Shown piece by piece: positions 1 to 8,426 of a DNA stretch of 64,000 nucleotides. The notes under the pieces were generated by a model. That model saw only the letters and a list, made by a program, of their open reading frames with translations, had not been told where the DNA came from and ran no database searches. Source of the stretch: Stenotrophomonas sp. UBA7346 (lineage in GTDB: Bacteria; Pseudomonadota; Gammaproteobacteria; Xanthomonadales; Xanthomonadaceae); NCBI GenBank assembly GCA_002471015.1, contig DKPB01000045.1:66753-130752 (forward strand). The letters run 5' to 3'. The position numbers and the translations under genes are program-made. How positions within the stretch are numbered: position 1 is the stretch's first letter; the number at the start of each line of letters is the position of its first letter.

Positions 1-2
1 CC

Positions 3-539
3 CTGCCGGGTTGCGTGGTGATCGAGCCGGCGGTGTTTACCGATGCGCGTGGTTTTTTCCTTGAGACCTGGAACGCCGAGCGCTTTGCTGCACTTGGGCT
101 GCCCAGCAGTTTCAAGCAGAGCAATATTTCATCGTCCAGCAAGGGCGTGCTGCGTGGCCTGCATTACCAATGGCCACGGCCGCAGGGCAAGCTGGTCAGC
201 GTGCTGGAAGGCGAGGTCTATGACGTGGCGGTGGATATCCGCCGCGGTTCACCGACCTTCGGCAAGTGGGAGGCCGTCGTCCTGAGTGCCGGGAACAGGC
301 GCCAGTTCTGGATCCCGGAAGGTTTTGCACATGGTTTTGCGGTGCTGTCGGAGCGCGCGGTGTTCAGCTACCTGTGCACCGAGGTGTATCTGAAGGACTT
401 TGACGCCGGGGTCCGTTGGAACGATGCCGATATCGGCGTCGATTGGCCGGTCAGCGCTCCGACCCTGTCGGCCAAGGACGAGAACGCGCCGTTCCTGAAA
501 GACATCGCGGAAGATCGCCTGCCGGTGTACCTGCCGTGA
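3..539 (+). CDS. rfbC: dTDP-4-dehydrorhamnose 3,5-epimerase, 5' truncated by window edge
   Basis: This enzyme epimerises C3 and C5 of dTDP-4-keto-6-deoxyglucose in the cytoplasm, the third step of dTDP-L-rhamnose synthesis for LPS. The reading frame is open from base 3 and reads L-P-G-C before the first internal GTG, which matches the usual N-terminal region of RmlC, so the real start lies upstream of the window. The family motif GVLRGLHYQ, containing the catalytic histidine, is present, followed by a cupin fold region and a SYLCTEVY segment with the expected tyrosine. The stop codon overlaps the GTG start of rfbD, so the two genes are translationally coupled. rmlB and rmlA are expected just upstream, as in the rmlBACD order of Xanthomonadaceae. 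Confidence 0.95.
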   Translation: MPGCVVIEPAVFTDARGFFLETWNAERFAALGLPSSFKQSNISSSSKGVLRGLHYQWPRPQGKLVSVLEGEVYDVAVDIRRGSPTFGKWEAVVLSAGNRRQFWIPEGFAHGFAVLSERAVFSYLCTEVYLKDFDAGVRWNDADIGVDWPVSAPTLSAKDENAPFLKDIAEDRLPVYLP

Positions 540-1435
540 GCGTGCTGGTGTTCGGTGGAAATGGACAGGTAGGACAGGAGTTGCTGCGCGCGCTTGCGCC
601 GCTTGGCCGTGTCGTCGCAACCACTCGCAGCGGCAAGCTGGCCGATGGCAGTGACTGCGAGATCGCTGACTTCAATGCACCTGAAAGCCTGCCCACCTTG
701 TTGGACCGGCTGCAGCCATCGGCGGTGGTCAATGCTGCCGCCTATACCGCGGTCGATCGTGCGGAGCAGGAGCCCGAAGCGGCGTTCCGGGCAAATGCAC
801 AGGCGCCTGCCGTAATCGCCCAGTGGTGTGCCACGCATGGCGTGCCGATGGTGCATTATTCCACCGACTACGTGTTCAAGGGCGACGGCGCAGCGCCCTA
901 CGGTGAGGACGATACGACTGAACCGCTGGGTGTATACGGCAGCAGCAAGCGTGACGGTGAGGACGCGGTGCGTGCAGCAGGCGGCCGCCATTTGATCTTC
1001 CGTACCGCGTGGGTCTATGCCTCGCATGGCGGCAACTTCCTGCGCACGATGCTGCGTGTGGGTGCCGAACGCGACGAGCTGCGGGTAGTGGCAGACCAGG
1101 TGGGCACACCGACGCCGGCCGCACTGATTGCCGATGTCACTGCGCAGGTGCTGCAGCATCCCGGGCAGTTGTCCGGAACCTGGCATCTGACCGCATCGGG
1201 GCAGACCAGCTGGCATGGCTTTGCCGAGGCGATCTTTGCCGAGGCGGTAGCTGCCGGGGTGCTGACGAAGGCACCGCAGGTGCAGGCCATCAGCAGCGAT
1301 CAGTACCCGACCCCGGCCAAGCGCCCGGCCAGGTCGGTACTGGATAACCGCAAGCTGCAGCAGGATTTCGGCATCGTGCTGCCGACCTGGCAGGCGGGTC
1401 TGCAGCGGGTAATGAGCGAAATCGCGAGCGCATGA
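536..1435 (+). CDS. rfbD: dTDP-4-dehydrorhamnose reductase
   Basis: This NADPH-dependent reductase performs the last step of dTDP-L-rhamnose synthesis. The 299-residue product begins VSVLVFGGNGQVGQE, a Rossmann nucleotide-binding motif at residues 7-13, and carries the short-chain dehydrogenase pair Tyr134/Lys138 in VYGSSK. I chose the GTG at 536 because it places the Rossmann motif at the N-terminus and overlaps the rfbC stop in a GTGA arrangement; the frame is open further upstream but there encodes no family sequence. It is the last gene of the rhamnose operon and is followed by a strong bidirectional terminator. Confidence 0.95.
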   Translation: MSVLVFGGNGQVGQELLRALAPLGRVVATTRSGKLADGSDCEIADFNAPESLPTLLDRLQPSAVVNAAAYTAVDRAEQEPEAAFRANAQAPAVIAQWCATHGVPMVHYSTDYVFKGDGAAPYGEDDTTEPLGVYGSSKRDGEDAVRAAGGRHLIFRTAWVYASHGGNFLRTMLRVGAERDELRVVADQVGTPTPAALIADVTAQVLQHPGQLSGTWHLTASGQTSWHGFAEAIFAEAVAAGVLTKAPQVQAISSDQYPTPAKRPARSVLDNRKLQQDFGIVLPTWQAGLQRVMSEIASA

Positions 1436-1471
1436 TCCGCGCGTCCTGCAACGGTTCTGCATGAGAACAAC

Positions 1472-1499
1472 AAAAACCCCGGGCAAGCCCGGGGTTTTT
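1472..1499. terminator. Bidirectional intrinsic terminator between rfbD and xanB
   Basis: A perfect inverted repeat with an AAAAACCCCGGGC arm, a two-base AA loop and the complementary arm. It ends in T runs on both strands, so it can stop transcription of the rml operon from the left and of xanA-xanB from the right. Confidence 0.9.
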
Positions 1500-1520
1500 G
1501 CTGGCTACGGTCCTGCGGGC

Positions 1521-2924
1521 TCAGGTACGCCCGTAGGTGTCCTCGAAGCGCACGATATCGTCCTCGCCCAGATAACTACCCGACTGCACCTCGATCAGCT
1601 CCAGCGGGAGCTTGCCCGGGTTGCGCAGGCGGTGGGTGACGCCGAGCGGGATGTAGGTGCTCTGGTTTTCAGTGAGCAGCAGCACCTCTTCGCCTCGGGT
1701 GACTTCGGCCGTGCCGCTGACCACGATCCAGTGCTCGGCGCGGTGGTGGTGCATCTGCAGGCTCAGCGTGCCACCGGGCTTGACCGTGATGCGCTTGACC
1801 TGGAAACGATCGCCATGGTCGATGGAGTCATACGCACCCCAGGGGCGGTAGACCTTGCGGTGCCAGGTGGCCTCGCTGCGGCCATCGGCTTTCAGCCGTG
1901 CCACCACGTCCTTCACTTCCTGCATGCGATCGGACTTGCCGACCAGCACCGCATCGTCGGTCTCGACCACGATCACATCGTCCAGCCCGACCATGGCGAT
2001 CAGTCGTTCGCCATAGGCGAAGGTGTCGTGGCAATCGATGGCGATCACGTCGCCACGGTGGGCGTTGCCGTTGGCATCCTGCTCGGACACATCGCGCAAG
2101 GCCGTCCACGAGCCGACATCGCTCCAGCCGGCATCCAGCGGCACCACCGCCGCGTCGGCGGTCTTTTCCATCACCGCATAGTCGATGGAATCGGAGGGGC
2201 TGGCCTTGAACGCATCGGTGTCCAGGCGAATGAAGTCGCTGTCGCGGCGTGCTTTTTCCCAGGCGGCATGGCAGGCGTCGAGGATCTGCGGCTGCAGACG
2301 CTGCAACTCCTCCAGGTAGCGCGATGCGCGGAACAGGAACATGCCGCTGTTCCAGTAATATTCGCCGGAGGCCACATAGGCCTGGGCGGTGTCCAGGTCG
2401 GGTTTCTCGACAAAGCGCTCGATTGCCCGTGCACCTTCGCCAACGACGGCCTTGATATAGCCATAGCCGGTTTCCGGTGCGGTCGGCTGGATGCCGAAGG
2501 TGACCAGCTTGCCCTGGTCGGTGATGTTGGCCGCTGCTTCGATGGCCTGGTGGAACTGCCCCACGTCGCGGATCAGGTGGTCCGATGGCAATACCAGCAG
2601 CAAGGGATCGTCACCGTTGCGGCGTGCTTCCAGAGCCGCGGCGGCAATGGCCGGGGCGGTGTTGCGGCCCACCGGCTCCAGCAGGATCGCCGATGGCGTG
2701 GTACCCACCTGCTGCAACTGCTCGGCGGCGACGAAGCGGTGCGCCTCGTTGGCGACCACGAGCGGTGCCTGGGTGGCGACATCGGCCACCCGCAGCCAGG
2801 TCGACTGCAACATGCTGTGCTCGCCTGCCAACTGCAGGAACTGCTTGGGATAGGCTTCGCGCGACAACGGCCACAGCCGCGTGCCGGAACCACCGGAAAG
2901 AATGACGGGCAGGATCGGGCTCAT
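1521..2924 (-). CDS. xanB: Bifunctional mannose-1-phosphate guanylyltransferase / mannose-6-phosphate isomerase
   Basis: This type II bifunctional enzyme makes mannose-6-phosphate from fructose-6-phosphate and converts mannose-1-phosphate to GDP-mannose for LPS and exopolysaccharide. The 467-residue length is that of Xanthomonas XanB. The N-terminal nucleotidyltransferase signature GGSGTRLWPLSREAYPKQF is at residues 10-28, and a C-terminal cupin isomerase domain contains SLQMHHHRAEHWIVVSG. The ATG at 2924 was chosen because it directly precedes the SPILPVILSGG start typical of the family; an open extension upstream has no matching sequence. It lies 8 bases after xanA, so the two are almost certainly one operon. 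Confidence 0.95.
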   Translation of the reverse strand: MSPILPVILSGGSGTRLWPLSREAYPKQFLQLAGEHSMLQSTWLRVADVATQAPLVVANEAHRFVAAEQLQQVGTTPSAILLEPVGRNTAPAIAAAALEARRNGDDPLLLVLPSDHLIRDVGQFHQAIEAAANITDQGKLVTFGIQPTAPETGYGYIKAVVGEGARAIERFVEKPDLDTAQAYVASGEYYWNSGMFLFRASRYLEELQRLQPQILDACHAAWEKARRDSDFIRLDTDAFKASPSDSIDYAVMEKTADAAVVPLDAGWSDVGSWTALRDVSEQDANGNAHRGDVIAIDCHDTFAYGERLIAMVGLDDVIVVETDDAVLVGKSDRMQEVKDVVARLKADGRSEATWHRKVYRPWGAYDSIDHGDRFQVKRITVKPGGTLSLQMHHHRAEHWIVVSGTAEVTRGEEVLLLTENQSTYIPLGVTHRLRNPGKLPLELIEVQSGSYLGEDDIVRFEDTYGRT

Positions 2925-2932
2925 GAAGGGTC

Positions 2933-4279
2933 TCAGGCAGTGATCAGGTCGGAAATCTCGGCGGTGCGCTGTGCCAGCAAGGCCGCATCGCCACGGGTTT
3001 CCACATTCAGCCGCAGCAGCGGCTCGGTATTGGAGCTGCGCAGGTTGAAGCGCCACGCGCCGAAGTCGGCGCTGACGCCGTCGGTGTGATCAAGCGCCGG
3101 CGACTGCGCCGCGTAGTGGGCCAATACGCGAGCCACGGCCGCCTTGGCATCGCCAACCTTGAAGTTGATCTCGCCACTGCAGGGGAAGCGCGCCATGCGG
3201 CCCTCGACCAGCTCGGCCAGGCGTTGCCCGCTGCTGCAGACCAGCTCGGCGATCAGCAACCACGGGATCATCCCGGAGTCGGCATAGGCAAACTCGCGGA
3301 AGTAATGATGGGCGCTCATCTCGCCGCCGTAGACCGCGTTTTCGGCGCGCATCTTTTCCTTGATGAAGGCGTGGCCGCTCTTGCACAGCACCGGCACGCC
3401 ACCGGCGGCTTCCACCATCTCCACCGTGTTCCAGGTCAGCCGCGGGTCGTGCACGATCTTGCCGCCCGGGTTACGCGCCAGGATGGCCTGGGCCAGCAGG
3501 CCGACCAGGTAATAGCCTTCGATGAAGCGGCCGTTGTGGTCGAAGAAGAAGCAGCGGTCGAAATCGCCGTCCCAGGCAATGCCGAAGTCGGCACCGTGCT
3601 CACGCACCGCCTTGGCCGTGGCTTCGCGGTTCTCCGGCAGCAAGGGGTTGGGGATGCCGTTGGGGAAGTTGCCATCGGCTTGGTGGAATACACGTACGAA
3701 CTCGAACGGCAGGTGCGGTGCCAGCAGGTCGATGATGGCACCGGCGCCACCGTTGCCGGCATTGACCACCAGCTTCAGCGGCTTCAGCGTGGCGCGGTCC
3801 ACGTAGCCGAGCAGGTGCTGGATGTAGGCGCTCTTGTCATGCTCGGCACGCTGGCCGGCGCGTGCCGGCTGCGTCGGCGTGTTGTCGGCGGCCACGGCGT
3901 CGGAGATGGCGAACAGGCCGGTATCGGAGCTGATCGGCCGGGCCTGCTCACGCACCAGCTTCATGCCGTTGTAATCCATCGGATTGTGGCTGGCGGTGAC
4001 CATCACGCCGCCGGCTGCCTGCAGGTGCCCGGTCTGGAAATACACTTCCTCGGTGCCGCATTGGCCGATGTCGATGACCTCGCGGCCCGCGCCGCGCAGG
4101 CCGACGGCCAGTGCGTCCTGCAGGGCCGGGCTGGTCAGGCGCACGTCATGGCCCAGTACCACGGTGCCTTCGCCCAGTTCGGCCGCCAATGCGGTGCCGA
4201 TCTTGCGCGCCATGTCCTCATTCAGTTCGTCGGGTACACGGCCGCGGATGTCATAGGCCTTGAAGGCGGGAAGGGGCAT
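2933..4279 (-). CDS. xanA: Phosphomannomutase / phosphoglucomutase
   Basis: This mutase interconverts 6-phospho and 1-phospho forms of mannose and glucose, supplying XanB and also UDP- and dTDP-sugar pathways. At 448 residues it matches XanA of Xanthomonas and SpgM of S. maltophilia. The phosphoserine loop TASHNP has its serine at residue 97, the metal-binding loop DGDFDR is present, and GEMSAHHYF provides the sugar-binding loop. A good ribosome site (AGGAGG) precedes the ATG. The gene is transcribed toward xanB and is divergent from the CoA-transferase genes. Confidence 0.95.
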   Translation of the reverse strand: MPLPAFKAYDIRGRVPDELNEDMARKIGTALAAELGEGTVVLGHDVRLTSPALQDALAVGLRGAGREVIDIGQCGTEEVYFQTGHLQAAGGVMVTASHNPMDYNGMKLVREQARPISSDTGLFAISDAVAADNTPTQPARAGQRAEHDKSAYIQHLLGYVDRATLKPLKLVVNAGNGGAGAIIDLLAPHLPFEFVRVFHQADGNFPNGIPNPLLPENREATAKAVREHGADFGIAWDGDFDRCFFFDHNGRFIEGYYLVGLLAQAILARNPGGKIVHDPRLTWNTVEMVEAAGGVPVLCKSGHAFIKEKMRAENAVYGGEMSAHHYFREFAYADSGMIPWLLIAELVCSSGQRLAELVEGRMARFPCSGEINFKVGDAKAAVARVLAHYAAQSPALDHTDGVSADFGAWRFNLRSSNTEPLLRLNVETRGDAALLAQRTAEISDLITA

Positions 4280-4422
4280 GCAGGCCTCCTGCTGGTGGGT
4301 AGACCCCTAGTTTAGTCGTCCCGGCGTTCGTTGGCTGTCCGCAGGCTGGACGAAGGTCCAAGGTGGGCGCGAGGCCGGTATGGCTAGAATGCAGGCATCT
4401 TTACCACTGTGGGTGTGATGCA

Positions 4423-5157
4423 ATGAGCGATCCCTCAACTCCCGCCGGGCGCCGTGGCAAGGTCTTTGCCAACGCGGCCCAGGCCCTGGACGGCATTGTT
4501 GCCGACGGCCAGACCCTGGCCGTGGGTGGCTTTGGCCTGTGTGGCATCCCCGAGGCCCTGATCGCCGCGCTGCGTGACAGCGGGGTCAAGGGCCTGACCG
4601 CGATTTCCAACAACGCCGGCGTCGATGGCTTCGGCCTGGGCCAGCTGCTGGAAACCCGCCAGATCAAGAAGATGATTTCGTCCTACGTGGGCGAGAACAA
4701 GGAGTTCGAACGGCAATACCTGGCCGGCGAACTGGAGCTGGAATTCAATCCCCAGGGCACCCTGGCCGAGCGCCTGCGTGCCGGCGGCGCCGGCATTCCG
4801 GCCTTCTTCACCGCCACCGGCTACGGCACCATCGTTGCCGAAGGCAAGGAAACCCGCGAGATCGACGGCAAGCACTATGTGCTGGAAACCGCGCTCAAGG
4901 CCGACGTGTCACTGGTCAAGGCCTGGAAGGCTGACGAAGCCGGCAACCTGCTGTTCCGCAAGACTGCGCGCAACTTCAACCCGGCCTGCGCGATGGCCGG
5001 CAAGGTCTGCGTGGTGGAAGTGGAGGAGATCGTGCCGGTGGGCGCCATCGATCCGGACCAGGTACACCTGCCGGGCATCTACGTCGATCGCATCGTATTG
5101 AACGCAACGCCGGAGAAGCGCATCGAACAGCGCACCGTGCGTCAGGAGGGGAACTGA
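4423..5157 (+). CDS. scoA: 3-oxoacid CoA-transferase subunit A
   Basis: The alpha subunit of a succinyl-CoA:3-ketoacid-type CoA-transferase, which moves CoA between acyl donors in ketone-body and short-chain acid metabolism. The 244-residue protein has the family's glycine-rich start VGGFGLCGIPEALI and the later blocks SYVGENKEFERQYLAGELELE and ARNFNPACAMAGK. The ATG at 4423 is preferred over an open extension upstream because homology begins there. It is followed after one base by subunit B. In Xanthomonas the orthologous pair lies beside the LPS genes and is called lpsI/lpsJ, consistent with the neighbours here. A TAGAAT hexamer at 4385-4390 could be a -10 box, but I see no convincing -35. 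Confidence 0.92.
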   Translation: MSDPSTPAGRRGKVFANAAQALDGIVADGQTLAVGGFGLCGIPEALIAALRDSGVKGLTAISNNAGVDGFGLGQLLETRQIKKMISSYVGENKEFERQYLAGELELEFNPQGTLAERLRAGGAGIPAFFTATGYGTIVAEGKETREIDGKHYVLETALKADVSLVKAWKADEAGNLLFRKTARNFNPACAMAGKVCVVEVEEIVPVGAIDPDQVHLPGIYVDRIVLNATPEKRIEQRTVRQEGN

Positions 5158-5158
5158 G

Positions 5159-5788
5159 ATGGCATGGACCCGTGACGAAATGGCGCAGCGCGCCGCGCGC
5201 GAGCTGAGCGATGGTGCATATGTGAACCTGGGCATCGGCCTGCCGACCCTGGTGGCCAACCACATCCCCCAAGGCGTGGACGTGTGGCTGCAGTCCGAAA
5301 ACGGCCTGCTTGGCATCGGCCCGTTCCCGACCGAAGCGGAAGTGGACGCCGACCTGATCAATGCCGGCAAGCAGACCGTTACCGCGCGTGCTGGTGCCAG
5401 CTACTTCGGCAGCCATGATTCGTTCGCGATGATCCGCGGCGGCCACATCAACCTGGCCATCCTTGGCGCGATGCAGGTCACCGACAAGGGCGACCTGGCC
5501 AACTGGATGGTGCCGGGCAAGATGGTCAAGGGCATGGGCGGCGCGATGGACCTGGTGGCCGGCGTGCAGCGCGTGGTGGTGCTGATGGAGCACACCGCCA
5601 AGAATGGCGAGCACAAGATCCTGGCCGACTGCAGCCTGCCGCTGACCGGCGTGGGCGTGGTCGACCGCATCATCACCGACCTGGCGGTCTTCGACATCAG
5701 CGCTGATGGGCTGGTGCTGGTGGAGGCTGCACCGGGCGTCAGCGATGACGAGTTGAAGGAAAAGACCGGCGTGCCGTTCCGGCGCTGA
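5159..5788 (+). CDS. scoB: 3-oxoacid CoA-transferase subunit B
   Basis: The beta subunit of the CoA-transferase begun by the preceding gene. The 209-residue protein carries the motif SENGLLGIGP, whose glutamate forms the covalent CoA thioester intermediate in this family, and GGHINLAILGAMQV, another family block. A strong ribosome site (AGGAGG) lies within the end of subunit A, and only one base separates the two genes, so they are co-translated. The gene converges on the glycosyltransferase and shares a long perfect hairpin with it. Confidence 0.93.
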   Translation: MAWTRDEMAQRAARELSDGAYVNLGIGLPTLVANHIPQGVDVWLQSENGLLGIGPFPTEAEVDADLINAGKQTVTARAGASYFGSHDSFAMIRGGHINLAILGAMQVTDKGDLANWMVPGKMVKGMGGAMDLVAGVQRVVVLMEHTAKNGEHKILADCSLPLTGVGVVDRIITDLAVFDISADGLVLVEAAPGVSDDELKEKTGVPFRR

Positions 5789-5798
5789 GCCGGAAAGC

Positions 5799-5832
5799 GA
5801 GACGATTGGCGGCAACCGCCGCCAATCGTCTC
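5799..5832. terminator. Bidirectional hairpin between scoB and the glycosyltransferase
   Basis: A perfect 15-bp stem (arm begins GAGACGATTGGCGGC) with an AACC loop, sitting between two convergent genes. There is no T run, so termination would depend on stem strength. The right arm touches the stop codon of the glycosyltransferase at 5831. Confidence 0.7.
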
Positions 5833-7132
5833 AAGGCGCCGGCAACAGGGCCTGCAGGGTGTCGCGCGCCAGCGCCGAGGAGAAGTGCTCGGCGATGTTC
5901 TGGTAGCCGTTGCTGGACAGCTGTTGCCAAAGCGCGGCGTCCTGGTAGAGGCGTGCGGTCTGCGCAGCGAAATCGGCCGCACTGTCGGCGATCAGTGCGT
6001 TGTGCCCATGTTGCAGGAACATGCCTTCGGCAGCGATGGTGGTGGCCACCACCGGCAGGCCGTGGCTCATTGCCTGGTTGATCTTGCCCTTGACCCCCGC
6101 GCCGCTGCGCAGTGGTGCCAGGTTGATGCGGCTGGCCTGCAGGAAGGGTTCGATCGCAGGCACGTGGCCGTGCACGATCACGTCGCTGGCGCGCAGGCGT
6201 GCGGCGTCTTCGGCACGGATGTCGCCGACCAGGTGCAGCACCACGCCCGGCAGCAAGGGACGCAGCAGCGGCATGATGTCGTGGCACAGCCAGTCCACCG
6301 CCTCCCGGTTGGGATGGTGCTGGTAGCCGCCGACAAACAGCAGCCCCTCGGTTTGGGTGAAATCGCTGTGCGCGGCGACCACATCGTGGATGTTGGACAG
6401 CACCGACAACGGCGCCTGCATCCCATTGGCCTGCAGGTACTCCAGCTCGGCCTGGCTGACCACGGTGGTGGCATCGGTACTGGCCATCAAGGCCAGCTCT
6501 TCCATGCGAACGCGCTGTGCTTCGTGCTGCAGCCGCGGATCGCCCTGCAATTCGGCTGCGCGCTGCAGGCGCACGTGGTGCAGATCGACGGTATCGAAGA
6601 TGACGCGTGCCGAGGTGAAGGCACGCAACAGGGGCAGGTGGCGCCGGGCGACATGATGGCGGCACAGCATCACTGCATCCAGCTGTGCACCCTGGGCCTG
6701 CAACCAGCGGTCCAGACGCGGCTGGCCGGGCGTGCCCACCAGCTCGATGCCCAGCGCGGCCAGCAGCGGTGCCGATTCCGCCGGCAGTTGGCCATTGTCG
6801 GGCATGAACGTTACCGACCAGCCCAGCTCGCGGCACAGGCGCAACAGGGCCAGCGCACGTACCGAGCCGGAGTCATGGCTGGGGGTAGGGGCGGCAGCAT
6901 CGACGAACAGCAGGCGGCGCTTGCCGTCTGCCGCCGGCAGCGCAGGGATGATCGCTTGCGTCGGGGTGATGGCGGCTGCCCCCGTCACCGGTTGCAGACG
7001 GCGGCGGATGACCTGCAGCGTGCCGCCCATGCCGCGGTTGAGCAGGCTTTTCAGTAGCCCCACGGCCAGTGCGCTGGTGCGCGACAGGCGCCAGCGGTAC
7101 AGGGCGAGTTGGCGTTGCGGGAATGAGGTCAT
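5831..7132 (-). CDS. Glycosyltransferase family 4-like (GT-B fold)
   Basis: A 433-residue glycosyltransferase of group 1 type, probably acting on LPS or another surface glycan; the substrate cannot be read from sequence. The C-terminal half shows FVGGYQHHPN, then a loop with GDIRAEDAARL, then INLAPLRSGAGVKGKINQAM followed by GLPVVATTIAAEGM, the usual nucleotide-sugar-binding region. The N-terminal half has a glycine-poor acceptor domain starting LLFVDAAAPTPSHDSGS. The start is uncertain: ATG at 7132 gives the compact protein, ATG at 7153 adds seven residues, and neither has a clear ribosome site. It diverges from alkB 66 bases away and sits near the rhamnose/mannose genes. Confidence 0.85.
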   Translation of the reverse strand: MTSFPQRQLALYRWRLSRTSALAVGLLKSLLNRGMGGTLQVIRRRLQPVTGAAAITPTQAIIPALPAADGKRRLLFVDAAAPTPSHDSGSVRALALLRLCRELGWSVTFMPDNGQLPAESAPLLAALGIELVGTPGQPRLDRWLQAQGAQLDAVMLCRHHVARRHLPLLRAFTSARVIFDTVDLHHVRLQRAAELQGDPRLQHEAQRVRMEELALMASTDATTVVSQAELEYLQANGMQAPLSVLSNIHDVVAAHSDFTQTEGLLFVGGYQHHPNREAVDWLCHDIMPLLRPLLPGVVLHLVGDIRAEDAARLRASDVIVHGHVPAIEPFLQASRINLAPLRSGAGVKGKINQAMSHGLPVVATTIAAEGMFLQHGHNALIADSAADFAAQTARLYQDAALWQQLSSNGYQNIAEHFSSALARDTLQALLPAP

Positions 7133-7198
7133 GGCACTATCGAAAGGGAGCATGCACGGCGCAGTGGCCGTGCAGCGGGTGATTCTGAGGGTAGTGGC

Positions 7199-7825
7199 AT
7201 GAACGAGCAAACCCGCTTCGATTTCGCCGACGCGTTGCCTGCGGAGGTAGTGCACCTGCCGGGGTGGCTGGCTGTGTCGCAGGCCGATGCACTGCTGCAC
7301 GCCTTGCGCGAGGAGGTCTGCTGGCAGGTGCACCGCATCCGCATGTTCGGGCGCTGGGTCGATTCGCCCCGGCTGAGCTGCTGGATGGGTGATGCCGACG
7401 CGCATTACCGCTATTCCGGTGCGGATTTCACGCCGCATCCCTGGCTGGCCGCACTGCAGCCAGTGCGCGCGCGCCTGCAGCAGACCTGCGCGGCGCAGTT
7501 CAACAGCGTGCTGCTGAACCGTTATCGCAACGGCGGCGACAGCATGGGCTGGCACCGCGATGACGAGCCTGAACTTGGCCAGCAGCCGGTGATCGCCTCA
7601 TTGAGCTTGGGCGCGTCGCGGCGCTTCCTGCTGCGGCGCGTTGACGCGCATGTGCAGCGTCACGCCTGCCAACTGGGCAACGGTGATCTGTTGGTGATGC
7701 GCGGGCACTGCCAGCGCGACTACCAGCATGCCTTGCCGAAGATGGCCAAGGTGACGGCCGAGCGCATCAACCTCACCTTCCGCCAGGTGTACGCGCCAGC
7801 TGCTGGGCGTCGGCCTGGCCGCTGA
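7199..7825 (+). CDS. alkB: AlkB-like 2-oxoglutarate/Fe(II) dioxygenase
   Basis: A 208-residue member of the AlkB family that removes alkyl groups from DNA or RNA bases by oxidation. The iron ligands are visible as the H-x-D of GWHRDDEPELG and a later histidine in YQHALPK. The arginine that binds 2-oxoglutarate is in RINLTFRQ near the C-terminus. RYRNGGDSMGWHRD is typical of the ALKBH2/3-like bacterial subgroup. The 3' end overlaps the convergent lipoprotein gene by 53 bases, which would let the two transcripts pair. No ada-type regulator lies nearby. Confidence 0.88.
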   Translation: MNEQTRFDFADALPAEVVHLPGWLAVSQADALLHALREEVCWQVHRIRMFGRWVDSPRLSCWMGDADAHYRYSGADFTPHPWLAALQPVRARLQQTCAAQFNSVLLNRYRNGGDSMGWHRDDEPELGQQPVIASLSLGASRRFLLRRVDAHVQRHACQLGNGDLLVMRGHCQRDYQHALPKMAKVTAERINLTFRQVYAPAAGRRPGR

Positions 7826-8426
7826 GCAGGGTCCAGCCGATCAGCTCGGTACTGGCGTTCTGCAGAGCGCTCTCAAAGGCCTTGGCGACATCGCCGGTTG
7901 CGGTGGAACCGGCGGCTTCAACGGTAACGAAGGTGCGCGATGCCACCACGCGCTGGTCGATGCTGTGGATCAGCTTGGCATTGAGCTCGATGGTCGCCGC
8001 CGGCAGCGTGGTGCCGCGGTAATCGGACTCGAAGCGGCGCAGGTCGATGGTCAGCTTGTAATCGGAGCGGATGCCGGTGGCGATGCGGGCAACGCCGGCG
8101 ATGCGGCCGGAATCCTCAAAGCCGCGCAGCAGGGTGTCTTCCAGCATGTCGGTGGCCGGCTGTGACCAGGTGGCGCCGCGGTAGACCTCCAGCTCGCCGG
8201 GGGTGGGTCGCACGTTGATGCGCGGGCTGTCCACCAGACGGGCGGCGCTGGGCTTGGCGATGGCCAGCTGCCAGCTGACCTGCGGCCAGGCCGGATCGGC
8301 CTGGATGCGTACCTGCGGCGCATAGATGGTGGTGGACTGGCGATCACCGCCGGCCAGTACCGAGCAGCCAGCCACGGCCAGCAGGCAGGCGGGAGCAAGC
8401 AGTTTGAGCAGGGGCAGGCGCTTCAT
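7773..8426 (-). CDS. ABC-type transport auxiliary lipoprotein (PqiC/Mce-associated)
   Basis: A 217-residue outer-membrane lipoprotein candidate. The N-terminus is a lipoprotein signal peptide with lipobox AVAGC, giving the lipidated cysteine at residue 21. The body contains YAPQVRIQADPAWPQVSWQL, typical of the auxiliary lipoprotein family that works with Mce/MlaD proteins. Its ATG overlaps the mlaD stop by four bases (ATGA), so it is the last gene of the transporter operon. It likely docks the MlaD bridge at the outer membrane. Its 3' end overlaps convergent alkB. Confidence 0.88.
   Translation of the reverse strand: MKRLPLLKLLAPACLLAVAGCSVLAGGDRQSTTIYAPQVRIQADPAWPQVSWQLAIAKPSAARLVDSPRINVRPTPGELEVYRGATWSQPATDMLEDTLLRGFEDSGRIAGVARIATGIRSDYKLTIDLRRFESDYRGTTLPAATIELNAKLIHSIDQRVVASRTFVTVEAAGSTATGDVAKAFESALQNASTELIGWTLLSGQADAQQLARTPGGR

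Noticed and set aside
1461..3089. A 542-codon plus-strand frame opposite xanB
   Set aside because: Shadow of a firmly identified gene on the other strand. It also starts inside the rfbD terminator.
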